Shown: positions 49,380 through 57,824, counted from the stretch's first letter. The stretch: DNA of 64,000 nt from Streptomyces malachitofuscus (GCF_014650055.1 NZ_BMUF01000017.1:109519-173518); one strand, 5' to 3'. Notes: generated by a model not told the origin, from the sequence alone. Program-made: numbers and translations.

Positions 49380-50228
49380 GTGACGTCGACGATGGCGCGG
49401 ACCGACCGAGCTCAGAGCGTGACCGAGCTGCCGGAGGTCGCCGATCCCGGCCAGGTCGCGCCGCAGGACGCACGAGAGCTGTCCAAGCAGTTCTTCCGCC
49501 GTCTGACAGAGCTGGAAGAGGGCACGCACGAGTACCAGTACGCGCGCAACACGCTGATCGAGATGAATATGTCCCTCGTCCGCTACGCGGCGGGCCGGTT
49601 CCGCAGCCGCGGGCCGGAGGAGATGGAGGACATCGTCCAGGTCGGCATGATCGGGCTGATCAAGGCGATCGACCGGTTCGAGCTCTCCCGCGAGGTGGAG
49701 TTCACCTCCTTCGCGATCCCCTACATCGTCGGCGAGATCAAGCGGTTCTTCCGGGACACCTCGTGGTCCGTGCATGTGCCGCGCCGGCTCCAGGAGGCCC
49801 GGGTGCAGCTCGCCCGCGCCACCGAGGAACTGCGCAGCCGGCTGGGCCGTACGCCGACGACCGCCGAGCTCGCGCAGCTGATGAGCCTGACGGAGGAAGA
49901 GGTCAACGAGGCCCGGATCGCCTCCAACGGCTACAACTCCGCCTCGCTGGACGCCGCCATCGGCAGCGAGCCGGACGGCGAGAGCGTGCTCGCGGACTTC
50001 ATCGGCACCGAGGACGCCGCGCTGGAACTGGTCGAGGACTTCCACGCGCTCGCCCCGATGATCGCCGACCTGGACGAGCGCGAGCGCAAGATCGTCCACT
50101 GGCGGTTCGTGGAGGAGCTGACGCAGGCGGAGATCGGTGAGCGGCTGGGCTGCTCCCAGATGCATGTGTCGCGTCTGCTCTCCCGCACGCTGAAGCGGCT
50201 GCGGGCGGGGATGCTCAGCACGACCTGA
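49380..50228 (+). CDS. SigB/SigF/SigG-type RNA polymerase sigma factor
   Basis: A 282-residue group 3 sigma factor of the stress/sporulation type. Region 2 reads RNTLIEMNMSLVRYAAGRFR, DIVQVGMIGLIKAIDRFELS and EFTSFAIPYIVGEIKRFFRD; region 3 WSVHVPRRLQEARVQLARAT; region 4 LTQAEIGERLGCSQMHVSRL. The GTG at 49380 is chosen because GAGGAGGGG (49365-49373) has proper spacing to it. The GTG at 49374 would lie directly on the ribosome site. No anti-sigma factor gene is adjacent, which is unusual for this class. Confidence 0.9.
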   Translation: MTSTMARTDRAQSVTELPEVADPGQVAPQDARELSKQFFRRLTELEEGTHEYQYARNTLIEMNMSLVRYAAGRFRSRGPEEMEDIVQVGMIGLIKAIDRFELSREVEFTSFAIPYIVGEIKRFFRDTSWSVHVPRRLQEARVQLARATEELRSRLGRTPTTAELAQLMSLTEEEVNEARIASNGYNSASLDAAIGSEPDGESVLADFIGTEDAALELVEDFHALAPMIADLDERERKIVHWRFVEELTQAEIGERLGCSQMHVSRLLSRTLKRLRAGMLSTT

Positions 50229-50251
50229 GACGCCACGCGCAGGACGTACGC

Positions 50252-50282
50252 ACGGGGTGCGGCTCGGTGAGCCGCACCCCGT
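50252..50282. terminator. Bidirectional terminator, sigma factor / beta-helix gene
   Basis: ACGGGGTGCGGCTC (50252-50265) pairs with GAGCCGCACCCCGT (50269-50282), a perfect 14-bp stem with a 3-base loop. It lies between the convergent sigma factor and beta-helix genes. Confidence 0.9.
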
Positions 50283-50290
50283 CGTCTCCG

Positions 50291-51478
50291 TCAGCAGACC
50301 GACTGGCTGCTGTTCACCAGACGGTTGTTGCGGAACGTCGTGTTCTCGCCGCAAGGGCTCTCGCGGATCGAGGAGTTGGTCACCGTGAGGTTCTGGACGG
50401 TGATGTCCCGGTTGTTCGGGAACTCCGAGCGCGCCGCGAGACGGATCTCGCCGCCGCCGGTGACCGTGCCGCTCTGGGCGGCGAGGGTGACGTTGTAGCA
50501 GTTCTCGATCAGGATCGCGTTGTTGCCGGTGTCGGAGAGCGTGATCCTGTCGATCGTCGCGCCGCCGCTCTCCGAGACGCAGAACACGCCGCGTCCGCCG
50601 CCGCGCGCGACGACCTCGCCGACGCGGATGTTGGTGGGGTAGGAGCCGCCGATGCGGCCGTTGCGGTTGGCCATGCGGAAGGCCGCGTACCCGGTGCCGG
50701 TGCCGGCGTTCTCCGCGTCCACCCTGGAGACCGTCGCGTTGACGGTCTGGTTCAGCAGCAGGCCCGACTCGCCGACGTTGCGGGCGGTCACCGTGCCGAT
50801 GGTGAGCCCGTTGACGCCGTACGTCTCCACGGCGTGGCTGGAGGCGCCGGAGACGTACACGTTGTCGATGCGCACGTTGCGCGTCCACTGACCGGTGTCG
50901 CCGCGGTTGTCGATGCGGACGCCGAGGCCGCGCGACAGGCGCATGTCGATCTGGCCGAGGACCACGTTCTGCACGTTGCGCAGGAAGACGCCGTACAGCG
51001 GGGCGCCGGTGACATTGAGGTGCTGCACCTCGATGTCCCGGGTGCCGCGGGAGTAGACCGGGGCCTGGTCGCCGGAGCCGCTGCCGGTGACGTCGATGGT
51101 GCCGCAGACGTCGAGGACCGTGTAGCTCGGCAGGGAGATGCGGGAACCGGCGGAGAGGGAGCCCGAGCCGCGGACCACGACCCGTTCCTTGCTGGTGCGG
51201 CCGGGGGACAGGCTGCCGATGGCCGCCTGGACGGCCGCGCGCATGTCACCGCCGGTGTAGACCGTGCTGCTGCCGCGCCGGGCGGTCCAGGTGCTGCCGT
51301 TGCGTACCGCCTCGGCCTGGTACGAGCCGTCACCGCAGGCCGCGGCGCGGGCGGGGGCCTGGGCGGCGGTCGTGGCCGCGGGGGCGGCCGCGGCCGTCGC
51401 GTGGGCCGTCAGCGTGCCGGCGGCGGCGAGGAGTGCGGTGGCGCCCGCTGCTGCGAGGAGTGCGGCTCTGCGTCCCAT
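50291..51478 (-). CDS. Secreted right-handed beta-helix (pectate-lyase-like) protein
   Basis: A 395-residue secreted protein. A signal peptide (ALLAAAGATALLAAAGTLTA, ending AHATAAAA) precedes a long parallel beta-helix visible as regular NVxIDNVYV / GLTIGTVTARNV / ITVQNLTVTNSS coils. It has several Cys (CGDGSYQAEAV, DVCGTIDV, CVSES, ESPCGEN). Relatives include polysaccharide lyases, but the catalytic residues of a defined lyase family cannot be assigned. ATG at 51478 is followed by the standard Arg pair. Two LacI-type palindromes lie upstream, fitting carbohydrate control. Confidence 0.82.
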   Translation of the reverse strand: MGRRAALLAAAGATALLAAAGTLTAHATAAAAPAATTAAQAPARAAACGDGSYQAEAVRNGSTWTARRGSSTVYTGGDMRAAVQAAIGSLSPGRTSKERVVVRGSGSLSAGSRISLPSYTVLDVCGTIDVTGSGSGDQAPVYSRGTRDIEVQHLNVTGAPLYGVFLRNVQNVVLGQIDMRLSRGLGVRIDNRGDTGQWTRNVRIDNVYVSGASSHAVETYGVNGLTIGTVTARNVGESGLLLNQTVNATVSRVDAENAGTGTGYAAFRMANRNGRIGGSYPTNIRVGEVVARGGGRGVFCVSESGGATIDRITLSDTGNNAILIENCYNVTLAAQSGTVTGGGEIRLAARSEFPNNRDITVQNLTVTNSSIRESPCGENTTFRNNRLVNSSQSVC

Positions 51479-51499
51479 GGGTCCTCTGCTTCCGTCGTC

Positions 51500-51524
51500 G
51501 AACCGATTCGACTGAATCGATTCA
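51500..51524. promoter_or_regulatory. Palindromic operators upstream of beta-helix gene
   Basis: GAACCGATTC (51500-51509) and the perfect palindrome TGAATCGATTCA (51513-51524) lie in tandem 22-46 bp before the beta-helix start. A central CG within A/T-flanked symmetric arms is the style of LacI-family sites. The regulator is not identified. Confidence 0.6.
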
Positions 51525-51625
51525 TTCGGTGGGGGGCGGAGAGTTTGGCAAGGGCATGGCAACGCGTCAAGCGGACGCTCCGCCGATACGGGACCCGCCC
51601 CCGCCCGTACGGGAGACTCGGACCC

Positions 51626-53059
51626 ATGCGGACTGCGTACAGCGTGGAGACGGTCAGGACGGCGGAGCGGGAACTGATGGCACGGCTGCCGGAGGGGGCG
51701 CTGATGCAACGCGCCGCCGCCGGACTCGCCGCGGCCTGCGCGGATGTGCTGGGGCGGGTGTACGGCAGCAGGGTCGTGCTGCTGGTCGGCAGCGGGGACA
51801 ACGGCGGCGACGCCCTGTACGCCGGTGCCCGGCTGGCCCGGCGCGGCGCGGGGGTGAGCGCGGTGCTGCTCACGCCGGGGCGGGCCCACGCCGGCGGGCT
51901 CGAGGCGCTGCGCCGGGCCGGGGGCCGGGTCACGGGGGCGGACGGCGCCGAGGCCCTGGTCGAACGGGCGGATCTCGTCGTCGACGGCATCATCGGGATC
52001 GGCGGCAAGGGCGGGCTGCGCCCGGCGGCCGTGCCGCTCGCCGAGGCCGCCGGACGTTCGCGTGCGGCCGTGGTCGCCGTCGATCTGCCCAGCGGGGTCG
52101 ATGCCGACAGCGGGGAAGTGCGGGGCAGCGCGGTTCGCGCGGATCTCACGGTGACCTTCGGGACGCACAAACCGGGGCTGCTGATCGATCCGGCGCGGGA
52201 GTACGCCGGGTCGGTGCGGCTGGTCGACATCGGGCTGTCGCTCCCGCGGGAGCCGGAGCTGGAGGCGTTGCAGCACGCGGACGTGGCCCGGCTGCTGCCG
52301 GTGCCGGCCGCCGAGAGCGACAAGTACCGGCGGGGTGTGGTCGGCATCGCCGCCGGATCCGCCCGTTATCCGGGGGCCGCGGTGCTCGCGGTGGCGGGCG
52401 CGCTGCGGGGCGGCGCGGGGGCCGTGCGGTACGTCGGTCCGGCCGGTCAGGCCGTGATCGCGCGCTTTCCCGAGACGCTCGTGTCGGACCGGGGCCCGAA
52501 GCACGCGGGGCGGGTGCAGGCCTGGGTGGTCGGCCCCGGTGCCGGGGACGACGCGGCGACGGTCGCGGAGGTGCTCGCGGCGGACGTGCCCGTGCTGATC
52601 GACGCGGACGGGCTGCGGCTGGCGGACGCGGCGGCGGTACGGGCGCGCCGCGCGCCGACGCTGATGACCCCGCACGCGGGGGAGGCCGCCGCGCTGCTCG
52701 GTGTGGAGCGGGAGGAGGTCGAGGGCGGACGGCTGTCCGCGGTGCGGGAACTGGCCGGGCGGTACTCGGCGACGGTGCTGCTGAAGGGGTCCACGACCCT
52801 GGTGGCCGGTGTCGGCGGGGGGCCCGTGCGGGTGAATCCGACGGGGACGTCGTGGCTGGCCACGGCGGGCAGCGGGGACGTGCTGTCGGGGCTCGGGGGG
52901 TCGCTGCTGGCGGCGGGGCTGTCGGCGGTGGACGCGGGGAGTGTGGCCGCGTATCTGCACGGGCTGGCGGGGCGGCTGCGGGCGGACGGGGCGCCGGTGG
53001 GGGCACAGGATGTGGCGTCGGGGATCGTGGGGGCGTGGCGGAGTGTGGTGCGGGGGTGA
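51626..53059 (+). CDS. nnr: Bifunctional NAD(P)H-hydrate epimerase / ADP-dependent dehydratase
   Basis: A 477-residue two-domain repair enzyme. The N-terminal YjeF-like epimerase (residues ~1-210) shows VLLVGSGDNGGDALYAGARL, IGIGGKGGLR and AVDLPSGVDADSGEVRGSAV. The C-terminal ribokinase-like dehydratase shows YRRGVVGIAAGSARYPGAAV, VVGPGAGDD, LMTPHAGEAAALLGVE, VLLKGSTTLVAG and WLATAGSGDVLSGLGGSLL. It restores NAD(P)H from its hydrates. GAGACT ends 7 bases before the ATG and no ribosome site is seen. Confidence 0.95.
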   Translation: MRTAYSVETVRTAERELMARLPEGALMQRAAAGLAAACADVLGRVYGSRVVLLVGSGDNGGDALYAGARLARRGAGVSAVLLTPGRAHAGGLEALRRAGGRVTGADGAEALVERADLVVDGIIGIGGKGGLRPAAVPLAEAAGRSRAAVVAVDLPSGVDADSGEVRGSAVRADLTVTFGTHKPGLLIDPAREYAGSVRLVDIGLSLPREPELEALQHADVARLLPVPAAESDKYRRGVVGIAAGSARYPGAAVLAVAGALRGGAGAVRYVGPAGQAVIARFPETLVSDRGPKHAGRVQAWVVGPGAGDDAATVAEVLAADVPVLIDADGLRLADAAAVRARRAPTLMTPHAGEAAALLGVEREEVEGGRLSAVRELAGRYSATVLLKGSTTLVAGVGGGPVRVNPTGTSWLATAGSGDVLSGLGGSLLAAGLSAVDAGSVAAYLHGLAGRLRADGAPVGAQDVASGIVGAWRSVVRG

Positions 53060-53099
53060 GTGCGGGGCGTGAGCGCGGCGGTTTCTTCGCCCCCGCCGC

Positions 53100-53216
53100 C
53101 CCTTCCCGCCCCGACCTGGGGCTCCGCCCCAGACCCCGCTCCTCAAACACCGGAGGGGCTGGGTTGGAGGGCGCTGCCTCCGGACCTCCGCTTCTCGAAC
53201 GCCGGAGGGGCTGGTG
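53100..53216. repeat. Two copies of a dispersed Streptomyces-type phrase
   Basis: CTCAAACACCGGAGGGGCTGG and CTCGAACGCCGGAGGGGCTGG occur about 55 bp apart in the nnr-alr gap, each preceded by Cys-free CCGC-rich text. This phrase, in variants, is widespread in Streptomyces intergenic DNA. It can form partial hairpins. Confidence 0.6.
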
Positions 53217-53264
53217 GTGACGGACGCGAAGGGGCGGTGGAGGGCCTCTGAGAGACTGGGGCCG

Positions 53265-54431
53265 ATGAACGAGACAGTGCGGGCCCGTGCCGAGATCGAT
53301 CTGGCAGCCGTGCGGGCCAATGTGCGGGCCCTGCGGGAGCGTGCGCCCGGTGCCGCCTTCATGGCCGTCGTGAAGGCCGACGGGTACGGGCACGGCGCCG
53401 TCGCGTGCGCCCGGGCGGCCGTCGAGGCCGGGGCCGCCTGGCTGGGCACCGCCACCCCGCAGGAGGCGCTCGCGCTGCGCGCGCCCGGGGCCGGGCTGCC
53501 GGACGACGTACGGATCATGTGCTGGCTGTGGACGCCCGGGGGACCGTGGCGGGAGGCGGTCGAGGCCGGGATCGACGTGTCCCTGAGCGGCCTGTGGGCG
53601 CTGGACGAGGTCACCCGGGCGGCGCGTCTGGCGGGCCGGCCCGCGCGGGTGCAGCTCAAGGCCGACACCGGGCTCGGCCGCGGCGGCTGCCAGCCCGGCG
53701 ACTGGGCGGAACTGGTCGCGGGCGCCCTGCGCGCCGAGGCCGCGGGACTGCTGCGGATCACCGGCCTGTGGTCCCACTTCGCCTGCGCCGACGAGCCGGG
53801 GCACCCCTCCATCACCGCCCAGCTGACCCGCTTCCGGGAGATGGTGGCGTACGCGGAGCGGCAGGGCGTCGACCCGGAGGTGCGCCACATCGCCAACTCG
53901 CCCGCCACCCTCACCCTCCCCGAGAGCCACTTCGACCTCGTGCGTCCCGGAATCGCGATGTACGGCGTCTCGCCCAGCCCCGAGATCGGCACCCCCGCCG
54001 ACTTCGGACTGCGCCCGGTGATGACGCTCGCCGCCTCGCTCGCGCTGGTGAAGCGCGTTCCCGAAGGCCACGGCGTCAGCTACGGCCACCACTACGTCAC
54101 CCCCGGCCCGACCACCCTCGGCCTGGTGCCGCTCGGGTACGCGGACGGCATCCCGCGCCACGCCTCCTCCACCGGGCCGGTCCTGGTCGAGGGCAAGTGG
54201 CGCACGGTGGCGGGGCGGGTCGCCATGGACCAGTTCGTCGTCGACCTGGGCGGTGACGACCCGGGCCCGGGCGCCGAGGCCGTCCTCTTCGGCCCCGGCG
54301 ACCGCGGCGAGCCCACCGCCGAGGACTGGGCGCAGGCGGCCGGGACCATCGCGTACGAGATCGTCACCCGGATCGGAACCCGCGTTCCGCGCGTCTATGT
54401 GGATGACGCACACGAGGGGAGCGGTACGTGA
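53265..54431 (+). CDS. alr: Alanine racemase
   Basis: A 388-residue PLP enzyme that makes D-alanine for peptidoglycan. The PLP Lys is in FMAVVKADGYGHGAVA. The second-base Tyr lies in HGVSYGHHYVT. Other motifs are VQLKADTGLGRGGC, LWSHFACADEPGHP, FDLVRPGIAMYGVSPSP and RVAMDQFVVDLG. GAGACT (53252-53257) ends 7 bases before the ATG; there is no ribosome site. The stop overlaps the hydrolase start by 4 bases (GTGA). Confidence 0.97.
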   Translation: MNETVRARAEIDLAAVRANVRALRERAPGAAFMAVVKADGYGHGAVACARAAVEAGAAWLGTATPQEALALRAPGAGLPDDVRIMCWLWTPGGPWREAVEAGIDVSLSGLWALDEVTRAARLAGRPARVQLKADTGLGRGGCQPGDWAELVAGALRAEAAGLLRITGLWSHFACADEPGHPSITAQLTRFREMVAYAERQGVDPEVRHIANSPATLTLPESHFDLVRPGIAMYGVSPSPEIGTPADFGLRPVMTLAASLALVKRVPEGHGVSYGHHYVTPGPTTLGLVPLGYADGIPRHASSTGPVLVEGKWRTVAGRVAMDQFVVDLGGDDPGPGAEAVLFGPGDRGEPTAEDWAQAAGTIAYEIVTRIGTRVPRVYVDDAHEGSGT

Positions 54432-55654
54432 GCGAGAGCATCGCGGGGGCCGCCGCCTCCGCGGCCGAGGTGTCCCGCGGTGGCTGGCGCCGGGCCACCG
54501 GCGTCGCCGGCGTCGCGATAGGCGTGCTCGCCACCGGAGCCGCCGCGGGGGTCGCCATAGAGCGGATGACGGTCGGCCGGGGCATGCGGAAGAAGGCCAG
54601 GCTCGCCCTGGACTCCGCCGGACCGTACGGCTCCCTGCGCGGCACTCCCGGCAGGGCGTACGCCGACGACGGCACGGAGCTGTACTACGAGGTCGACGAC
54701 GTCGACCCCGACCCGGAGGCGACGCCCGCGCGGCGCCGCCGGCTGTTCGGCCGCAAGGCCCCGGCCCCGGTCACCGTCGTCTTCAGCCACGGCTACTGCC
54801 TCAACCAGGACTCCTGGCACTTCCAGCGGGCCGCGCTGCGGGGCGTCGTACGGACCGTGTACTGGGACCAGCGCAGCCACGGCCGTTCGGCGCGGGGCGC
54901 GGCGCAGACGGAGCGCGGCGAGCCGGTCACCATCGAGCAGCTGGGGCGCGATCTGAAGGCCGTCATCGACGCGGCGGCGCCCGAGGGTCCCGTCGTGCTG
55001 GTCGGTCACTCCATGGGCGGCATGACGGTGATGGCCCTCGCCGACCAGGACCCGGAGCTGATCCGGGAGCGGTGCGTGGGCGTCGCCCTGGTCGGTACGT
55101 CCTCCGGGCGGCTCGGAGAGGTCAACTTCGGCCTGCCGGTGGCCGGCGTCAACGCGGTGCGGCGGGTGCTGCCGGGTGTGCTGAAGGCGCTGGGACAGCG
55201 GGCCGAGCTGGTGGAGAAGGGGCGCCGGGCCACCGCGGACCTGTTCGCCGGGGTCATCAAGCGGTACTCGTTCGCGTCCCGCGACGTGGATCCCGCCGTC
55301 GCCCGGTTCGCCGAGCGGATGATCGAGGGAACGCCGATCGACGTGGTCGCCGAGTACTACCCGGCGTTCAACGACCACGACAAGACCGAGGCCCTCGCCC
55401 ACTTCGCCGGGCTGCCGGTGCTGGTGCTGTCCGGGGTGCAGGACCTGGTCACGCCCAGCGAGCACAGCGAGGAGATCGCCGGTCTGCTCCCCGACGCGGA
55501 GCTGGTGCTGGTGCCGGACGCCGGGCACCTGGTGATGCTGGAGCACCCGGAGGTGGTCACCGACCGCCTCGCCGACCTGCTCGCCCGCGCGGGAGCGGTG
55601 CCCGCTGCGGCTACCGTGGGTGGCTATGGAAGCAGCACCGCACAACCCGGCTGA
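54428..55654 (+). CDS. Alpha/beta hydrolase, membrane-anchored
   Basis: A 408-residue hydrolase. A hydrophobic N-terminal segment at about residues 22-45 (ATGVAGVAIGVLATGAAAGV) suggests membrane anchoring. The catalytic Ser is in VLVGHSMGGMTV, the oxyanion region in VFSHGYCLNQDSW, and the Asp and His are probably in LSGVQDLVTPSEHSE and VPDAGHLVMLEHPE. The substrate is unknown. It is translationally coupled to alr by a 4-base overlap, and its end overlaps the start region of tsaE. Confidence 0.9.
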   Translation: MSESIAGAAASAAEVSRGGWRRATGVAGVAIGVLATGAAAGVAIERMTVGRGMRKKARLALDSAGPYGSLRGTPGRAYADDGTELYYEVDDVDPDPEATPARRRRLFGRKAPAPVTVVFSHGYCLNQDSWHFQRAALRGVVRTVYWDQRSHGRSARGAAQTERGEPVTIEQLGRDLKAVIDAAAPEGPVVLVGHSMGGMTVMALADQDPELIRERCVGVALVGTSSGRLGEVNFGLPVAGVNAVRRVLPGVLKALGQRAELVEKGRRATADLFAGVIKRYSFASRDVDPAVARFAERMIEGTPIDVVAEYYPAFNDHDKTEALAHFAGLPVLVLSGVQDLVTPSEHSEEIAGLLPDAELVLVPDAGHLVMLEHPEVVTDRLADLLARAGAVPAAATVGGYGSSTAQPG

Positions 55655-56153
55655 ACCGCGGCCGGCCGCGCCCTCCGTCGAGCTGACCGTCACCTCCCCC
55701 GAGCAGATGCGCGAACTGGGGCGCAGGCTCGCCAAACTGCTGCGGGCGGGCGACCTCCTGCTGCTCTCGGGCGAGCTCGGCGCCGGCAAGACGACGCTGA
55801 CCCGGGGGCTGGGCGAGGGGCTCGGCGTACGGGGCGCGGTCACCTCGCCGACGTTCGTGATCGCCCGCGTGCACCCGTCGCTGGGGGACGGGCCCCCGCT
55901 GGTCCACGTCGACGCGTACCGGCTCTCCGGCGGGCTGGACGAGATGGAGGACCTGGACCTCGACGTCTCGCTGCCGGAGTCGGTGATCGCCGTGGAATGG
56001 GGTGAGGGCAAGGTCGAGGAGCTGACCGACGACCGCCTCCAGATCGTCATCCACCGGGCGGTCGGCGACACCACGGACGAGGTGCGGCGGGTGACCGTGA
56101 CCGGCCTGGGCGCGCGCTGGGCGGGGACCGGCCTGAGCGCGCTGTCGGCCTGA
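55626..56153 (+). CDS. tsaE: tRNA t6A biosynthesis ATPase TsaE
   Basis: A 175-residue ATPase that powers the TsaB-TsaD complex forming N6-threonylcarbamoyl-adenosine in ANN-decoding tRNAs. Walker A is in LLSGELGAGKTTLTRGLGEG, followed by VTSPTFVIARVHPS, HVDAYRLSGGLDEMEDLDLD and VIAVEWGEG. The ATG at 55626 is preferred; GTG 55620 is two codons earlier. It overlaps the hydrolase 3' end. tsaB, rimI and tsaD follow about 1 kb on. Confidence 0.95.
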   Translation: MEAAPHNPAEPRPAAPSVELTVTSPEQMRELGRRLAKLLRAGDLLLLSGELGAGKTTLTRGLGEGLGVRGAVTSPTFVIARVHPSLGDGPPLVHVDAYRLSGGLDEMEDLDLDVSLPESVIAVEWGEGKVEELTDDRLQIVIHRAVGDTTDEVRRVTVTGLGARWAGTGLSALSA

Positions 56154-56272
56154 CGGGCGGTTCCGTCCGCCGGACCGGGCGCCGGGGGCCGCCGCGGCGT
56201 ACGTTCCGACAAGACGTCGGCAAACTGTTGCGTTCGGGGTCTCCGGCGTGGTCACATGGTATCCAGTTCGTG

Positions 56273-56288
56273 GTTAGGTCTACCTAAC
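56273..56288. promoter_or_regulatory. 16-bp perfect palindrome upstream of small gene
   Basis: GTTAGGT-CT-ACCTAAC is a perfect palindrome ending 31 bp before the next ATG. It shares TTAGGT/ACCTAA half-sites with metal-regulator (DtxR-like) boxes but with shorter spacing, so the regulator is unknown. Confidence 0.6.
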
Positions 56289-56319
56289 TACGTCCGCCCC
56301 CGGCCCACAGGAGGCGTCC

Positions 56320-56493
56320 ATGCCGGCCCCCCAGAACTCCCGTGAGTCCACGGCGCAGCCGCAGTCGCTTCCCCAGGTGTCCATGCGTGATCTGCTCGCC
56401 GCGTGCGCCGCGGCCGCGGCTGTCTCCACCCCGCCCCGCGCCCCCGAGCCCCCGCACTCCGGGCAGGCGCGCGGCCACCGCGAGGCGGCGTAG
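56320..56493 (+). CDS. Small conserved-looking hypothetical protein, 57 residues
   Basis: A 57-residue protein: MPAPQNSRESTAQPQSLPQ, VSMRDLLAACAAAAAVSTPP, RAPEPPHSGQARGHREAA. A strong ribosome site (CAGGAGG, ending 6 bases before the ATG) and a 16-bp palindrome upstream argue that it is expressed and regulated. The centre, MRDLLAACAAA, is a probable short helix with one Cys; the ends are polar and disordered. No function is recognised. Confidence 0.72.
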   Translation: MPAPQNSRESTAQPQSLPQVSMRDLLAACAAAAAVSTPPRAPEPPHSGQARGHREAA

Positions 56494-56503
56494 CCCCCGC
56501 GTC

Positions 56504-57091
56504 TCACGGCACGACGACGATCGTCCGCCCGATCGTCGCGAACTTCCACATCGCCGCACCGTCCGCGCGGGTCTCGCGGATGCCGCCCGTCCGCTCCCCG
56601 GGGTCGAGCACCGGTGCGGAGCCGTCCAAGGCCGCGCTGAACCCGATCGCCGTGCCCTCGACACTGGCGAACCGCACGACGTGCTCGACCGGGACGCCGT
56701 CCGATCCGGTGACCTCCCCGGACCGGGAGGTGACTTGGTAGGAGCCCGGCGCCGGGTCCACCGTGCTGGGGCTGACCCCGAAGGAGCGCCGCACCTGGCC
56801 CCCTTCGTCCACCAGCCAGACCCGGTCGGCGTCCAGGGAGTACACGACCCGCTTGCCCGTCCCCGACCGGGCGGGCAGCGCGGCGGGGCGCTCCTGGTCC
56901 GGGAACGCCTTGCGCACGGTTCCCGCGGACCCGGCCGCCGGGCGGCGCAGCTCGGGCGGGACGGTCACCGCCGCCTGGTGGCCAAGGTAGCCGATCGTCG
57001 CGAGGGCCGCCGCGGTCAGCCCCGCCACGATCATCGAGCTGGTGCCTGCCACCGCCGTCACCTCTGTCCCGCTCTGCTCTGTTATGTACAT
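56504..57091 (-). CDS. Membrane-anchored hypothetical protein
   Basis: A 195-residue protein from ATG 57091, or 185 from GTG 57061. One membrane helix (SSMIVAGLTAAALATIGYLG) is followed by a Pro/Ala linker and an extracytoplasmic beta-rich domain (RVVYSLDADRVWLVDEGGQV, PGSYQVTSRSGEVTGSDGVP, ending AAMWKFATIGRTIVVVP). The ending resembles a domain of L,D-transpeptidase-like proteins, but the catalytic SHGCIR motif is absent, so no enzyme call is made. It is convergent with the 57-residue gene. A TATGTACATA palindrome covers its first ATG. Confidence 0.75.
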   Translation of the reverse strand: MYITEQSGTEVTAVAGTSSMIVAGLTAAALATIGYLGHQAAVTVPPELRRPAAGSAGTVRKAFPDQERPAALPARSGTGKRVVYSLDADRVWLVDEGGQVRRSFGVSPSTVDPAPGSYQVTSRSGEVTGSDGVPVEHVVRFASVEGTAIGFSAALDGSAPVLDPGERTGGIRETRADGAAMWKFATIGRTIVVVP

Positions 57092-57170
57092 ACGTGGACG
57101 GACGGTAGCAGTCCGTGACCGTCCGGCCGGTGCGGCCGTGGCCGGGGCGCGGGAGCCGTAGGCTGTTTGC

Positions 57171-57824
57171 GTGCTCTTGCTCGCTCTGGATACCGCTACC
57201 CCAGCCGTCACCGTCGCGCTGCACGACGGAGACGACGTCATCGCCTCGTCGAGCCAGGTGGACGCCCGCCGGCACGGCGAACTGCTGCTCCCGGCGATCG
57301 ACCGGGTCCTCGCCGAGGCCGGCCTGCGGCTGGACGCCGTCACCGGCATCGTCGTCGGCATCGGGCCCGGCCCCTACACCGGGCTGCGGGTCGGCCTGAT
57401 GACCGCGGACACCTTCGGGCTCGCGCTCGGTGTCCCCGTGCACGGTCTGTGCACGCTGGACGGCCTCGCCTACGCCGCCGACCTGGAGGGCCCCTTCGTC
57501 GTGGCGACCGACGCCCGCCGCAAGGAGGTCTACTGGGCGCGTTACGCCGACTCCCGCACCCGTCTCACCGAGCCCGCCGTGGACCGGCCCGCCGACATCG
57601 CCGGGCAGGTCGCGGGCCTGCCCGCGGTCGGCGCCGGCGCGCTGCTGTACCCGGACACCTTCCCCAAGGCGCACGAGCCCCAGCACGTGACCGCCGCCGC
57701 CCTGGCCCGGCTGGCCGCACAGCGTCTCGCCGCCGGCGAGGAACTGCCCGCGCCCCGGCCGCTGTATCTGCGCCGGCCCGACGCCCAGGTCCCCAAGAAC
57801 TACAAGGTGGTCACCCCCAAGTGA
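57171..57824 (+). CDS. tsaB: tRNA t6A biosynthesis scaffold TsaB
   Basis: A 217-residue inactive ASKHA-fold partner of TsaD. Signatures are LLLALDTATPAVTVALHDGD, the HGELLLPAIDRVLAEAGL segment, and VVGIGPGPYTGLRVGLMTAD. Then come ATDARRKEVYWARYA and the late GALLYPDTFP. TAGGCT (57159-57164) ends 6 bases before the GTG start, with no ribosome site. Its TGA overlaps the rimI GTG by 4 bases. Confidence 0.95.
   Translation: MLLLALDTATPAVTVALHDGDDVIASSSQVDARRHGELLLPAIDRVLAEAGLRLDAVTGIVVGIGPGPYTGLRVGLMTADTFGLALGVPVHGLCTLDGLAYAADLEGPFVVATDARRKEVYWARYADSRTRLTEPAVDRPADIAGQVAGLPAVGAGALLYPDTFPKAHEPQHVTAAALARLAAQRLAAGEELPAPRPLYLRRPDAQVPKNYKVVTPK

Noticed and set aside
50291..53992. Leftward frame joining the beta-helix gene to sequence opposite nnr and alr as one giant protein
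   Set aside because: The signal peptide at 51478 gives a natural start. The upstream part is antisense to nnr and alr and Pro/Arg-rich.
56273..56288. Canonical iron box (IdeR/DmdR)
   Set aside because: The half-sites match, but the total length is 14-16 bp rather than 19, so it was kept only as an unassigned palindrome.
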